A DNA stretch of 64,000 bases from Candidatus Endomicrobiellum trichonymphae (GTDB taxonomy: Bacteria; Elusimicrobiota; Endomicrobiia; Endomicrobiales; Endomicrobiaceae). Shown one piece after another: positions 56,055 to 64,000 of the stretch. The stretch lies in NCBI RefSeq assembly GCF_002355835.1, contig NZ_AP017459.1:248001-312000 (forward strand). The letters run 5' to 3'. How positions within the stretch are numbered: position 1 is the stretch's first letter; each line of letters opens with the position of its first letter. Position numbers and translations under genes: made by a program. Below the pieces are notes generated by a model. The model was not told where the DNA came from and did no database searches. It saw only the letters and a program-made list of their open reading frames with translations.

Positions 56055-58619
56055 ATGAGAAAATGGATAAAATTTATTATTGTGCCATTAGGCTTTTTGA
56101 TTTTTATTGGGGCGTTGATGTTGCTTCACGATCAGCTGAAAGATTTGAGTTACGTTGATATTATAAACGCATTGAAAGCAATACCGGCATTAAGAATTAC
56201 AATAGCTTTATTTTTGTCTTTATCGTATTATCTGATTTTTGGCGGGTATGATGTTATCGCATTTAAGTATATAGGCTTAAAAGTTCCATTAAGTCTCAAA
56301 GACATTTTATTCACATGTTTTATAAGTAATGTTTTAGGAAGCAATACTGGCTATTCAATGCTTTTTGGCGGATCAATACGATACAGACTTTACTCAGTGT
56401 ACAACGTGCCAATAGTTGACGTTACAAAGATTATTATTTTTTCTTCAATAACAATCTGGCTCGGTTTTTTAACGGTTGGCGGACTTATTTTTACTTTTGC
56501 GCCTGTTTCTCTAGAAAGAATGTTTAGTTTTACTACTAGAACAATAGGTCTGTTTTTCATCGCTGTTCTGGTTTTGTATATTTTTTTAAGCATACTACGT
56601 TCAAGACCGATAAAAATATTTAAATGGAATGTAGCTTTTCCAAATATCAAAATTGTTTCTTCGCAGATTTTGCTTGCCACATACGACTGGCTTATCGCAT
56701 CGCTTATTCTTTACATTCTTATGCCTTCTGGAGAAATATCTTACTTTGTTTTGCTTAAAGCTTTTCTTGTATCGCAGCTTTTGGGAATTATAAGTCAGGT
56801 GCCGGGCGGCATAGGGGTTTTTGAAACTGCCATTTCAAAGCTGCTTCCAAATTCCGCAGGCAACCCCGGAGTTATCGGAGGCTTGCTTGCCTACAGGGCA
56901 ATATTTTATTTCTTCCCGTTTTTAATAGCGCTTGCTCTTTTAGGTATTTTTGAGATTATGATGTTTATAAAGAAATTTAACGGGAAAGCGAAGATTTTCG
57001 GAAAGACTATTTCTTCGGTTATAATTCGGGTTATAGCGCTGTCGTCATTTTTTGCCGGTATGATTGTGATGTTTTCTACATCTACGCCTTTTGATGTAGT
57101 GCAGTTAAAGTTTGTCATAAATATTCTTCCTGCATGGTTTGCCAATTTATCGCATTTTCTATTGAGCATTACGGCAATAGGGTTGCTTTTTGTTTCAAAA
57201 ACTTTACAGCTTAGAGTTAAAAGTGCGTGGAGTACTGCCTGTATTTTGATAAGTTTTATGATTGTTCTTGTACTTGTGGTAGGCGAGCCGCCTTTAGTGC
57301 TTTTGTATCTTATAGCGTTGTTGCTCTCTCTTTTATTTTCTAAAAAATATTTTTATAGGGATATGTCGATATTGAATACGGCGTTCAACGCGTGGTGGTT
57401 TAGCGCCATTGCAGTGGGGGGTATTTTATCGGTATGGATAGGATTCTTTGTAAATAGGCAGGATACTTTTTCTTGGGTACATTTGGGCGTATTTTTTAAA
57501 AATATTTTAAGTACTACGGATGCCGCAAGATTTTTAAGGGCAAGTCTGGGTATGGGAATTATAATCTTTATAGCTGTTTTGGAGCAGATATCAAGAAATT
57601 TATTTAAGAAACCTGTCTCATTTACAAAGCGCGATATAAAAAATATAGTTGACTCTTCGGATTACACATATTCGTTTAATGCGCTTGCTTCCGATAAAAG
57701 TTATATTGTAAACGATGAAAAAGACGCATTTATTATGTATGCAAAATCAAAAGGTAGTTTGATTGCTTTGGGGGACCCTATAGGAAAATCCGAGCGCAGA
57801 AACGAACTTTTATGGCAATTTAAAGAAATTGCGGACAACGCTTTGGCAAAGCCCGCTTTTATCGGAGTAGATCATAAATACATGCAGATTTATGACGATA
57901 TAGGACTTGATACTTTTAATATAGGACAAGAAGCAAGAGTTCCGTTAATAACTTTTGATAAAAGAGACAATCGTTTTGAATATTTCTGCAGTTTGGAAAA
58001 AGATATAGAAGATTCAGGATTTAAATATCAAATAATGAATGCCGGGCAGTTTGGGCAGTACAAAGAGATATTTGCAAAGATAAACGAAGAGTGGGAAAAA
58101 AATACTAACTATCTTGAGAGAAATTTCATACCGGGGAAATACGACGAATCTTATATGAACGATATGGACTTTGGGATATTGGAAAAAGCCGGTAAAATTT
58201 ATGCTTTTTCCATTATTATAAAAACTAAAAACAAGTGTGAGTTGTCTTCCGAAGTTGTAAGATATATAAAGTGTGATCATAATGTTTTTGCTTATGTTGT
58301 GTTTAAAAATATTTTGTGGGCTAAACAAAATGAATACGATTGGTTTAATTTGGGGTTTGCGTATTCTCCGGCAGTAAATAGTGATGGCGGAGTGATAAGG
58401 CATTTTGCAAAAATGTTTATGTTTGCCGAACATTTTGATTATAATCTTGTATTTTTGAGAAAATTTAAAGATAAGTTTTATCCTGTATGGCGTAACAAAT
58501 ATATTGCAGTGAGTCCGGATAAGTATATCGTTACTTTTATTAAGAATTTTACGACTCTTATTTCTCCTCTTAGAATGGTTGACGAAAAACATTTGTTCAG
58601 AAGGTTCTTTAAAAGATGA
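56055..58619 (+). CDS. mprF: Phosphatidylglycerol lysyltransferase/flippase MprF
   Basis: From ATG 56055 (MRKWIKFIIV) the protein has 854 residues; the open frame extends upstream to a TTG at 56019. The first 500 or so residues hold about 14 membrane spans forming the flippase part (GSNTGYSMLFGGSIRYR, QVPGGIGVFE). The C-terminal cytoplasmic GNAT-like domain (DUF2156) carries LGDPIGKSE and WFNLGFAYSP and attaches an amino acid, usually lysine, to phosphatidylglycerol. This lowers surface charge and protects from cationic peptides. pgsA and pgpA in the window make its lipid substrate. It overlaps tilS by 4 bp. Confidence 0.93.
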   Translation: MRKWIKFIIVPLGFLIFIGALMLLHDQLKDLSYVDIINALKAIPALRITIALFLSLSYYLIFGGYDVIAFKYIGLKVPLSLKDILFTCFISNVLGSNTGYSMLFGGSIRYRLYSVYNVPIVDVTKIIIFSSITIWLGFLTVGGLIFTFAPVSLERMFSFTTRTIGLFFIAVLVLYIFLSILRSRPIKIFKWNVAFPNIKIVSSQILLATYDWLIASLILYILMPSGEISYFVLLKAFLVSQLLGIISQVPGGIGVFETAISKLLPNSAGNPGVIGGLLAYRAIFYFFPFLIALALLGIFEIMMFIKKFNGKAKIFGKTISSVIIRVIALSSFFAGMIVMFSTSTPFDVVQLKFVINILPAWFANLSHFLLSITAIGLLFVSKTLQLRVKSAWSTACILISFMIVLVLVVGEPPLVLLYLIALLLSLLFSKKYFYRDMSILNTAFNAWWFSAIAVGGILSVWIGFFVNRQDTFSWVHLGVFFKNILSTTDAARFLRASLGMGIIIFIAVLEQISRNLFKKPVSFTKRDIKNIVDSSDYTYSFNALASDKSYIVNDEKDAFIMYAKSKGSLIALGDPIGKSERRNELLWQFKEIADNALAKPAFIGVDHKYMQIYDDIGLDTFNIGQEARVPLITFDKRDNRFEYFCSLEKDIEDSGFKYQIMNAGQFGQYKEIFAKINEEWEKNTNYLERNFIPGKYDESYMNDMDFGILEKAGKIYAFSIIIKTKNKCELSSEVVRYIKCDHNVFAYVVFKNILWAKQNEYDWFNLGFAYSPAVNSDGGVIRHFAKMFMFAEHFDYNLVFLRKFKDKFYPVWRNKYIAVSPDKYIVTFIKNFTTLISPLRMVDEKHLFRRFFKR

Positions 58620-59581
58620 AAACGTGGAATATTTTTTATCAAAACGTCTCTCAGAACGGCTTTGTTATACCCGGAGATAAAATTATTTTGTCAGTGTCGG
58701 GTGGTATGGATTCCATGTGTATGTTACATTTGTTTTGGCGTCTTGCCAAAAAAATGGATATTGTTTTTTTAGCGGTAAATTTCAACCATAATTTAAGAAA
58801 AGAATCCGTAAAAGAAGCGGAAATCGTCAAGAATTTGTCAGCTGAATTCGGAATAGACTGTCTTCTTGAGGAAATAGGTGTAAAAGAGTATTCCAAAAAG
58901 TATTCTCTTTCGGTTGAGACAGCCGGGCGTAACTTGAGATATTTAACTCTTGAGAGAATTTCAAAAAAATATAAGTGCAATAAAATCGCCACTGCACATA
59001 ACGCAAACGATAATGCCGAAACCGTACTTATGCGACTTTTGAGAGGGAGCGGAAATTTTGCTGGCATACCGCAAAAAAGAAAAATAAATAGAAATATTGT
59101 CGTAATCCGCCCGCTGCTTCCGGTTAAAAGAAAATTTATTGAAGAATATGTTAGAAATCATAAGCTTCCATTTTGCACTGATAAATCTAATTTTTCAGAT
59201 ATATATACAAGGAATAAAATAAGGCTGTCGCTTATGCCTGTTTTTGAAAAAATAAACCCTATGGCTGTGGAACATATTTTTGCTTTAAGTTGCATACAGT
59301 CTCGGGAAAATGCGTATCTAGAAGAAGTTTCGGCTAAGTTTTTGAAAAAGTGTGTAAAGAAGCAAAAGAATCAGATTTTACTTGATTTAAAGACGTTTTT
59401 ACGGTATAATAAAACAATACAATTTAGAATTCTAAAAAACCTGTTGCCACAAAAGAAATATAATTCACATATTAATCTAATAATGCGTAAAATTGTGTTG
59501 TCAGACACGTCTGTTTATAGACTCTCTGCCGTCTGGATTTTTAAGATAAAGTCGGACAAAGCTTGTTTTATAAGAAATTAG
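58616..59581 (+). CDS. tilS: tRNA(Ile)-lysidine synthase
   Basis: This 321-residue PP-loop ATPase has SGGMDS at 28-33 and the family sequence ATAHNANDNAETVLMRLLRGSG. It converts the wobble C of tRNA-Ile(CAU) to lysidine, needed to read AUA. It is shorter than E. coli TilS and has a small C-terminal part, as in many AT-rich genomes. The ATG overlaps the mprF stop. In many genomes hpt and ftsH follow; here hpt is a relic. Confidence 0.93.
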   Translation: MKTWNIFYQNVSQNGFVIPGDKIILSVSGGMDSMCMLHLFWRLAKKMDIVFLAVNFNHNLRKESVKEAEIVKNLSAEFGIDCLLEEIGVKEYSKKYSLSVETAGRNLRYLTLERISKKYKCNKIATAHNANDNAETVLMRLLRGSGNFAGIPQKRKINRNIVVIRPLLPVKRKFIEEYVRNHKLPFCTDKSNFSDIYTRNKIRLSLMPVFEKINPMAVEHIFALSCIQSRENAYLEEVSAKFLKKCVKKQKNQILLDLKTFLRYNKTIQFRILKNLLPQKKYNSHINLIMRKIVLSDTSVYRLSAVWIFKIKSDKACFIRN

Positions 59582-59610
59582 ATTAGAATTAATTAAAATC
59601 AGATATATAT

Positions 59611-59851
59611 ATGCGGACGTTATTTTTTCCGAGAAAAGTAAAAAAGAGAATCTCTGAATTTGCTTTGCGGAATATCTGTCTGTTTTGAAAGATAAAGAAA
59701 TTCCGCTTATTTCGATTTATTTTAAATGTCAGTGTTTTTGAGTGCGATTGTTTGGAGACGCGTGGTTATTTTGTCGCAGGGCGCGGTTTGGATTGCGGCG
59801 GATTTTTCGGAGGATTGCCTTTACACAGGAAAATTAAAAGGAGTTTTTTAA
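59611..59851 (+). pseudogene. hpt: Pseudogene: hypoxanthine phosphoribosyltransferase, internally deleted
   Basis: Just after tilS, short frames resemble the two ends of an Hpt protein: DVIFSEK, VKKRISEFALRNIC and LKDKEIPLISIYF from the N-terminus, and RGYFVAGRGLDC (compare FVVGYGLDY) near the C-terminus, with TAA at 59849-59851 one base before the ftsH ATG. The middle, including the PRPP loop, is missing. The tilS-hpt-ftsH order is common, which supports the assignment. Loss would remove hypoxanthine/guanine salvage through this enzyme. Confidence 0.6.
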
Positions 59852-61747
59852 ATGAAGAAGAGCAATCCATGGTTTGTATTTTTCTGGATAACACTGTTAG
59901 TTATTGTACTTATGTTTATAAATTTTGCTAGGCAGGGAGGGAATGAAGTCGAGCTTGAATATTCCCAGTTTAAACAACATATAAAGGCGGGAAGCGTATT
60001 TAAAGTTTTGGTCGCTCCCGGACTTATCAGAGGACAATTCAGAGACGGTGACGGAGTTTTTAAAAGATTTAAAACCGTTCCTATGGATGATCCAAATCTT
60101 GTAAAAGATATGGAAGACAATAAAGTGCTTGAATTTTCAGCTACGGAAAAGAGTGGGTGGCTTGGATCTTTACTGTTAAATTGGGGCCCCGTAGTTCTTT
60201 TAATTTTGTTCTGTTTTTGGATGATGCGCGGTATGTCTATGGGGAACAAGCAGGCTATGTCTTTTGGTAAAACAAAAGCAAAACTTGCTGTCGGTGCTTC
60301 AAAAAAGATTACTTTTAAAGATGTTGCGGGTTGCGATGAGGCAAAAGAAGAACTTCAAGAGCTGATAGAGTTTTTAAAAGATCCGGCAAGGTTCCAAAAA
60401 CTTGGCGGAAAAATTCCTAAAGGTGTTTTGCTTTTCGGTTCTCCGGGAACAGGAAAAACGCTGCTTGCAAAAGCTGTTGCAGGCGAAGCCAATGTTCCGT
60501 TTTTCTCTTCAAGCGGTTCGGAATTTGTCGAGATGTTTGTAGGTGTTGGCGCTTCAAGAGTAAGAGATCTCTTTGATCATGGCAGAAAATCTGCTCCGTG
60601 TTTGTTGTTTATAGATGAAATAGACGCCGTGGGCAGACACAGATTTGCGGGTATAGGCGGCGGACATGATGAAAGGGAACAGACATTAAACCAGCTTCTT
60701 GTTGAAATGGATGGTTTCGATAGCAAAGAGGGCGTGATTCTGATTGCTGCAACAAATAGACCGGATGTTTTAGATCCTGCGCTTTTAAGACCGGGAAGAT
60801 TTGACAGACAGGTTATTATTCTAAGCCCTGATCTTAAAGATAGAGAAGAGATACTCGGTGTGCATTCAAAAAAAATAAGACTTGATAACGACGTAAATTT
60901 AAATGTAATCGCAAGAAGAACTCCTGGATTTGTCGGTGCGGATCTTGCAAATCTTGTAAACGAGGCGGCTCTTCTTGCGGCAAGAAATAGCCAAAACGCC
61001 GTGAATATGAAAAATATGGAAGAAGCAATAGACAGAATTCTTGCTGGACCTCAGAGGAAATCGCGTTTGATGTCTGATAAAGAAAAGAATATTATTGCTT
61101 ATCATGAAGCGGGACATACTCTTGTTGCAAAATTTTTGCCGTCGGCAGATCCTGTGCATAAAGTTTCTATAATTCCACGTGGTCCTGCTTTGGGATATAC
61201 GTTGCAGCTTCCGGAAGAAGATAAATATTTAACTTCAAAATCTGAGCTCCTGGATAAACTTTCAATATTGTTTGGCGGACGTGTTGCTGAAGAGCTTGTG
61301 TTCTCCGAGATTACTACGGGAGCGCAAAACGATATATCTAAAGCGACGGAAATTGCCATGAGAATGGTTACTGAGTTTGGCATGAGTGATAAAATAGGAC
61401 CTATGGCTCTTCAGAGGCCTAATGAAGAAGTGTTTTTAGGAAGAGATATTTCAAGAGATGCAAGGCATTCAGGAAAAACTTCTGAACTTATAGACGAAGA
61501 AGTTAAAAATATTATATACAGTTCAAAAAGCAGGGCTTCTAAAATTATTAAAGACAATGTGAGTATCTTAAATAAAATTGTAAGCTATCTTCTGGAAAGA
61601 GAAAACTTAAGTGGTGAAGATATAGATAAAATAATAAAAGGTGAGGAATTAGCGCCTTTATCTGAAAGCAGTTCTGTTGATGAGGAAACTAAAAAAAAAT
61701 CTACTGTTGAAAAAAAGGTTATAAATGAAAAAGTTATAACCAGCTGA
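59852..61747 (+). CDS. ftsH: ATP-dependent zinc metalloprotease FtsH
   Basis: This 631-residue membrane protease has two N-terminal membrane spans (about 8-26 and 103-121) around a periplasmic domain, an AAA+ domain with Walker A GSPGTGKT (196-203) and the SRH region, and a zinc protease domain with HEAGH at 418-422. It degrades membrane and regulatory proteins. AAAAGGAG precedes the ATG. It is intact. Confidence 0.96.
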   Translation: MKKSNPWFVFFWITLLVIVLMFINFARQGGNEVELEYSQFKQHIKAGSVFKVLVAPGLIRGQFRDGDGVFKRFKTVPMDDPNLVKDMEDNKVLEFSATEKSGWLGSLLLNWGPVVLLILFCFWMMRGMSMGNKQAMSFGKTKAKLAVGASKKITFKDVAGCDEAKEELQELIEFLKDPARFQKLGGKIPKGVLLFGSPGTGKTLLAKAVAGEANVPFFSSSGSEFVEMFVGVGASRVRDLFDHGRKSAPCLLFIDEIDAVGRHRFAGIGGGHDEREQTLNQLLVEMDGFDSKEGVILIAATNRPDVLDPALLRPGRFDRQVIILSPDLKDREEILGVHSKKIRLDNDVNLNVIARRTPGFVGADLANLVNEAALLAARNSQNAVNMKNMEEAIDRILAGPQRKSRLMSDKEKNIIAYHEAGHTLVAKFLPSADPVHKVSIIPRGPALGYTLQLPEEDKYLTSKSELLDKLSILFGGRVAEELVFSEITTGAQNDISKATEIAMRMVTEFGMSDKIGPMALQRPNEEVFLGRDISRDARHSGKTSELIDEEVKNIIYSSKSRASKIIKDNVSILNKIVSYLLERENLSGEDIDKIIKGEELAPLSESSSVDEETKKKSTVEKKVINEKVITS

Positions 61748-61791
61748 CTTGACTGTGAAACATTGCCGGCATTAATCTTAGTTGTCTGAAA

Positions 61792-62379
61792 GTGGGAAAA
61801 GTACTAGTGCAAATATTTAATTTTGATGAAAAAAAGGCACAAAGAGCCGTAAAACTTTTACTTGAATCTTTTGGTGAAGATTTAAACAGAGAAGGTATAA
61901 AACGTACGCCTGAAAGAGTTGCGGAGTTTTATAAGGAAGTATTATCTGGAAATAAAATTGATCCTTTAAAATTTATTCCAGTGCATTATGCGACAGAAGA
62001 CCATGAGGAGATAGTTTTAGTTAAAGATATTACTTTTTATTCTCTGTGCGAACATCATTTGCTCCCTTTTTTCGGTAAAATGCACATAGCGTATATACCT
62101 AAAAAAGACAGGATAATCGGAGTATCAAAACTTATAAAACTTGTTGAAATTTTTGCAAATAGACTCCAGCTTCAGGAAAGACTTACAAAACAGCTTGCAG
62201 ATATAGTAATGAAGTTTGTAAAGCCGCATGGAGTTATGGTAGTTGTTGAAGCAGAACATTTGTGTATGACGATGAGAGGCGTAAAAAAAGCAGGTTCAAA
62301 AATAATTACTTCCGCCATGCGTGGCATATTTTTGAAAGACGTAAGAACACGCTCAGAAGCGATGTCTCTATTAAGATGA
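61792..62379 (+). CDS. folE: GTP cyclohydrolase I
   Basis: The 195-residue protein has the family pattern GIKRTPERVAEFYKE, the zinc-binding and catalytic SLCEHHLLPFFG, and C-terminal EAEHLCMTMRGVKKAGS. It converts GTP to dihydroneopterin triphosphate, the first folate step. The annotated start is GTG 61792; a slightly later start is possible. folP lies downstream and folK at 44.9 kb, so most of the folate route is present. Confidence 0.95.
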   Translation: MGKVLVQIFNFDEKKAQRAVKLLLESFGEDLNREGIKRTPERVAEFYKEVLSGNKIDPLKFIPVHYATEDHEEIVLVKDITFYSLCEHHLLPFFGKMHIAYIPKKDRIIGVSKLIKLVEIFANRLQLQERLTKQLADIVMKFVKPHGVMVVVEAEHLCMTMRGVKKAGSKIITSAMRGIFLKDVRTRSEAMSLLR

Positions 62380-62789
62380 TAGACAAGTGAAAATAACTGA
62401 GATTAACGGCGCTGCAAAAAATTGACATTACTGAATGCAAATCATGCAATAAATAAGGTTTATATATATCACAGCGAAAACGAAATAGACAAAATAAATA
62501 TCAATACCGAGATGGTTTGTTAATACGCATATATAAACATTATAGGTAAGATTACTAAGTTTTTCCCATATTTATAGTTATTAAACTAAGCGATAGTATG
62601 ATGGTGATTGCTTATTGTATGACTTTTTAAATGCTTTGGTGGCAGAGATGGAACACTGTGGACAAAATAACAAGCAGTCTCTCCATATTTAACAGTGTGT
62701 ATAAAACCGTTTATAGCAGTAAGTTGCAAAAAAATCTGTCATTGAGAAGTTGTTTATCTGCTTTGGCAGTCTGTGTGGTGTGTAAATAA
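62380..62789 (+). other. Decayed sequence between folE and folP
   Basis: Near 62391-62520 short frames read EINGAAKN and LNANHAINKVYIYHSENEID, the latter like the N-terminal part of an RlmB/SpoU-type rRNA methyltransferase, but stops interrupt soon after. The remainder (62520-62789) has no recognisable gene. The relic call is weak. Confidence 0.3.
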
Positions 62790-63956
62790 ATGATTATAAG
62801 AAAAGCAATTGTTAGTAACTTTAATGACGCTTTAAGACTTGTAAAAAACACCGGGAGCAGCAGCGTTGTTAACGAACTTCTTGCAAAAAAAGGAGTTTTC
62901 AATGCGATAGTTATTGAAAAAATAGATAATAGAGCAGCAAATATTTTAAAACAGGAAACTATTTCTGTCGGAGCTTCTGTTGCATTAAACGAAAATGTCA
63001 GTAGATTTAAAAAAGGCATATCCAATACAGTTTTATTTGCTACCGTAAATCAAATTGAGAAGTTGATAAAGAAGCTTCGCTTACAACCGTTTAGATTGAA
63101 AGAAATTGCTTTAAAACTTGAAAATATAGTAAACAAAAAAAAAGTTTTCAAATATAGAGAAAGATATATGGATTTGTCAAATCCGGTTGTTATGGGTATT
63201 GTAAATGTAGATCCCAATTCTTTTTCCGGTGACGGACTTACAGATCCTAATGAAGCGCTTAAACAGGCGGTTGAATTTGAAAGGTTTGGTGCGGGAATAA
63301 TAGATATAGGCGCCGAATCTTCAAGACCGGGAACAAAACTTATTGATGCAAAAACAGAAATAAAGAGGCTAATTCCTGCTCTTAAAAGAATAAGGAAAAA
63401 TGTTAAGATTCCCGTTTCGGTAGATACTTATAAGTATGAGACTGTGAAAGCAGCTCTTGATGAAGGCGCGGATATAATAAATGATATTTTTGCTTTAAGG
63501 AAAGGTAGAGAAAGATCAGCAAAGCTTATTGCGGATGCGAAAGCCGGAGTGATACTTATGCATATGAAAGGCATACCTAAAAATATGCAGACATCTCCGG
63601 AATATAAAAACTGTACATCGGAAGTTTACGGATTTCTTGCGCAGCAAAAAGAATATGCAGTTGGTTTTGATATAGAAGAGGAACGTATTGCAGTTGACCC
63701 TGGTCCAGGTTTTGGAAAAACAGTAGAACATAGTGTTGAGTTAATAAAGAATATTGGCGTTTTCTCAACGCTTGGTGCTGTTGTGGGAGCGGTGTCAAGA
63801 AAAAGATTTATAAAAGCGCTTGCAGGTGAAGATAGAACGTCGTTTATTGCTGCAAATTTTCTTGCGGGGTTTTGTGGCGCAGATATTATAAGAGCACACG
63901 ATGTAAAAGAGACAGTAAACGTTTTGAAAATGGCTGAGACTTTTCGGAGAATGTAA
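62790..63956 (+). CDS. folP: Dihydropteroate synthase with N-terminal extension
   Basis: The C-terminal 270 residues are a complete DHPS TIM barrel: MGIVNVDPNSFSGDG, DIGAESSRPGTK, VSVDTYK, NDIFA and AVSRKRFI. It joins p-aminobenzoate to the pterin. The first 120 residues (MIIRKAIVSNFNDALR, with RAANILKQE) form an extra domain that I recall from DHPS of some anaerobes and archaea; its role is unknown. The stop overlaps the next ATG. Confidence 0.93.
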   Translation: MIIRKAIVSNFNDALRLVKNTGSSSVVNELLAKKGVFNAIVIEKIDNRAANILKQETISVGASVALNENVSRFKKGISNTVLFATVNQIEKLIKKLRLQPFRLKEIALKLENIVNKKKVFKYRERYMDLSNPVVMGIVNVDPNSFSGDGLTDPNEALKQAVEFERFGAGIIDIGAESSRPGTKLIDAKTEIKRLIPALKRIRKNVKIPVSVDTYKYETVKAALDEGADIINDIFALRKGRERSAKLIADAKAGVILMHMKGIPKNMQTSPEYKNCTSEVYGFLAQQKEYAVGFDIEEERIAVDPGPGFGKTVEHSVELIKNIGVFSTLGAVVGAVSRKRFIKALAGEDRTSFIAANFLAGFCGADIIRAHDVKETVNVLKMAETFRRM

Positions 63957-64000
63957 TGGAAACTATGTTAAATATTTACAATACATACATAGTCAACATT
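63956..64000 (+). CDS. cdaA: Start of a gene, probably diadenylate cyclase CdaA (cut by window end)
   Basis: An ATG at 63956 overlapping the folP stop opens METMLNIYNTYIVNI and runs off the window. The LNI-x-x-TYI-x-NI beginning and position after ftsH/folP fit the membrane start of CdaA (DacA), the c-di-AMP synthase. Only 15 codons are visible, so this rests mainly on context. Confidence 0.4.
   Translation, partial: METMLNIYNTYIVNI

Overview
The window reads as a chromosomal segment of an AT-rich bacterium undergoing genome erosion. Full-length housekeeping genes sit next to many frameshifted or deleted ones in the same operons. Protein sequences, the meso-DAP type MurE and the operon orders fit Elusimicrobiota, most likely an Endomicrobium-type flagellate endosymbiont of the termite gut ('Candidatus Endomicrobium'). 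That identity is inferred from remembered features and was not tested by a search.

Layout. 1-10.5 kb: 3' end of carB, rpsO-pnp, a biotin carrier protein, ftsK, dead lolA and rodZ, then rimO-pgsA-pgpA. 10.6-15.5 kb: an M23 peptidase broken by one base (minus strand), a DUF1015 gene, a CvpA-like gene, hisG and the start of the division/cell-wall (dcw) cluster (rsmH, ftsL, ftsI). 17.6-19.7 kb: decayed island with a dead tyrosine recombinase. 19.7-25 kb: murE-murF-mraY-murD. 25.2-31.4 kb: rpmE, prfA-prmC, dead mlaF and mlaD, radA. 31.9-38.4 kb, mostly minus strand: dead gmhA, accC-accB-efp-pepQ, aroB-aroQ and a tRNA-Met, with cspA on the plus strand in the middle. 38.9-44.9 kb: a type I restriction-modification locus (hsdM, broken DUF3800 gene, hsdS, hsdR). 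44.9-51.6 kb: folK, panB, panC, nadB, uvrA. 51.7-59.6 kb: small membrane protein, AlkD-like glycosylase, HD-domain protein, small secreted peptide, tRNA-Leu, ABC ATPase, mprF, tilS. 59.6-64 kb: relic of hpt, ftsH, folE, folP and the first codons of a probable cdaA.

How it works together. The cell keeps peptidoglycan precursor synthesis, division proteins, phosphatidylglycerol synthesis and its likely aminoacylation (MprF), fatty-acid initiation (accBC), and supply pathways for aromatic amino acids, histidine, arginine/pyrimidines, folate, pantothenate and NAD. The lost genes share a theme: outer-membrane lipoprotein transport (lolA), outer-membrane lipid asymmetry (mlaF, mlaD), LPS heptose synthesis (gmhA), rod-shape control (rodZ) and purine salvage (hpt). 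This fits life inside a host cell.

Most notable: hsdS carries two target-recognition halves identical over 488 bp, so the enzyme should read a symmetric site. A 16-C tract lies just upstream of mprF. The M23 peptidase is broken by a single base in a run of seven A. I found no clearly new multigene system; the hsdS arrangement and the homopolymer tracts are the best leads.
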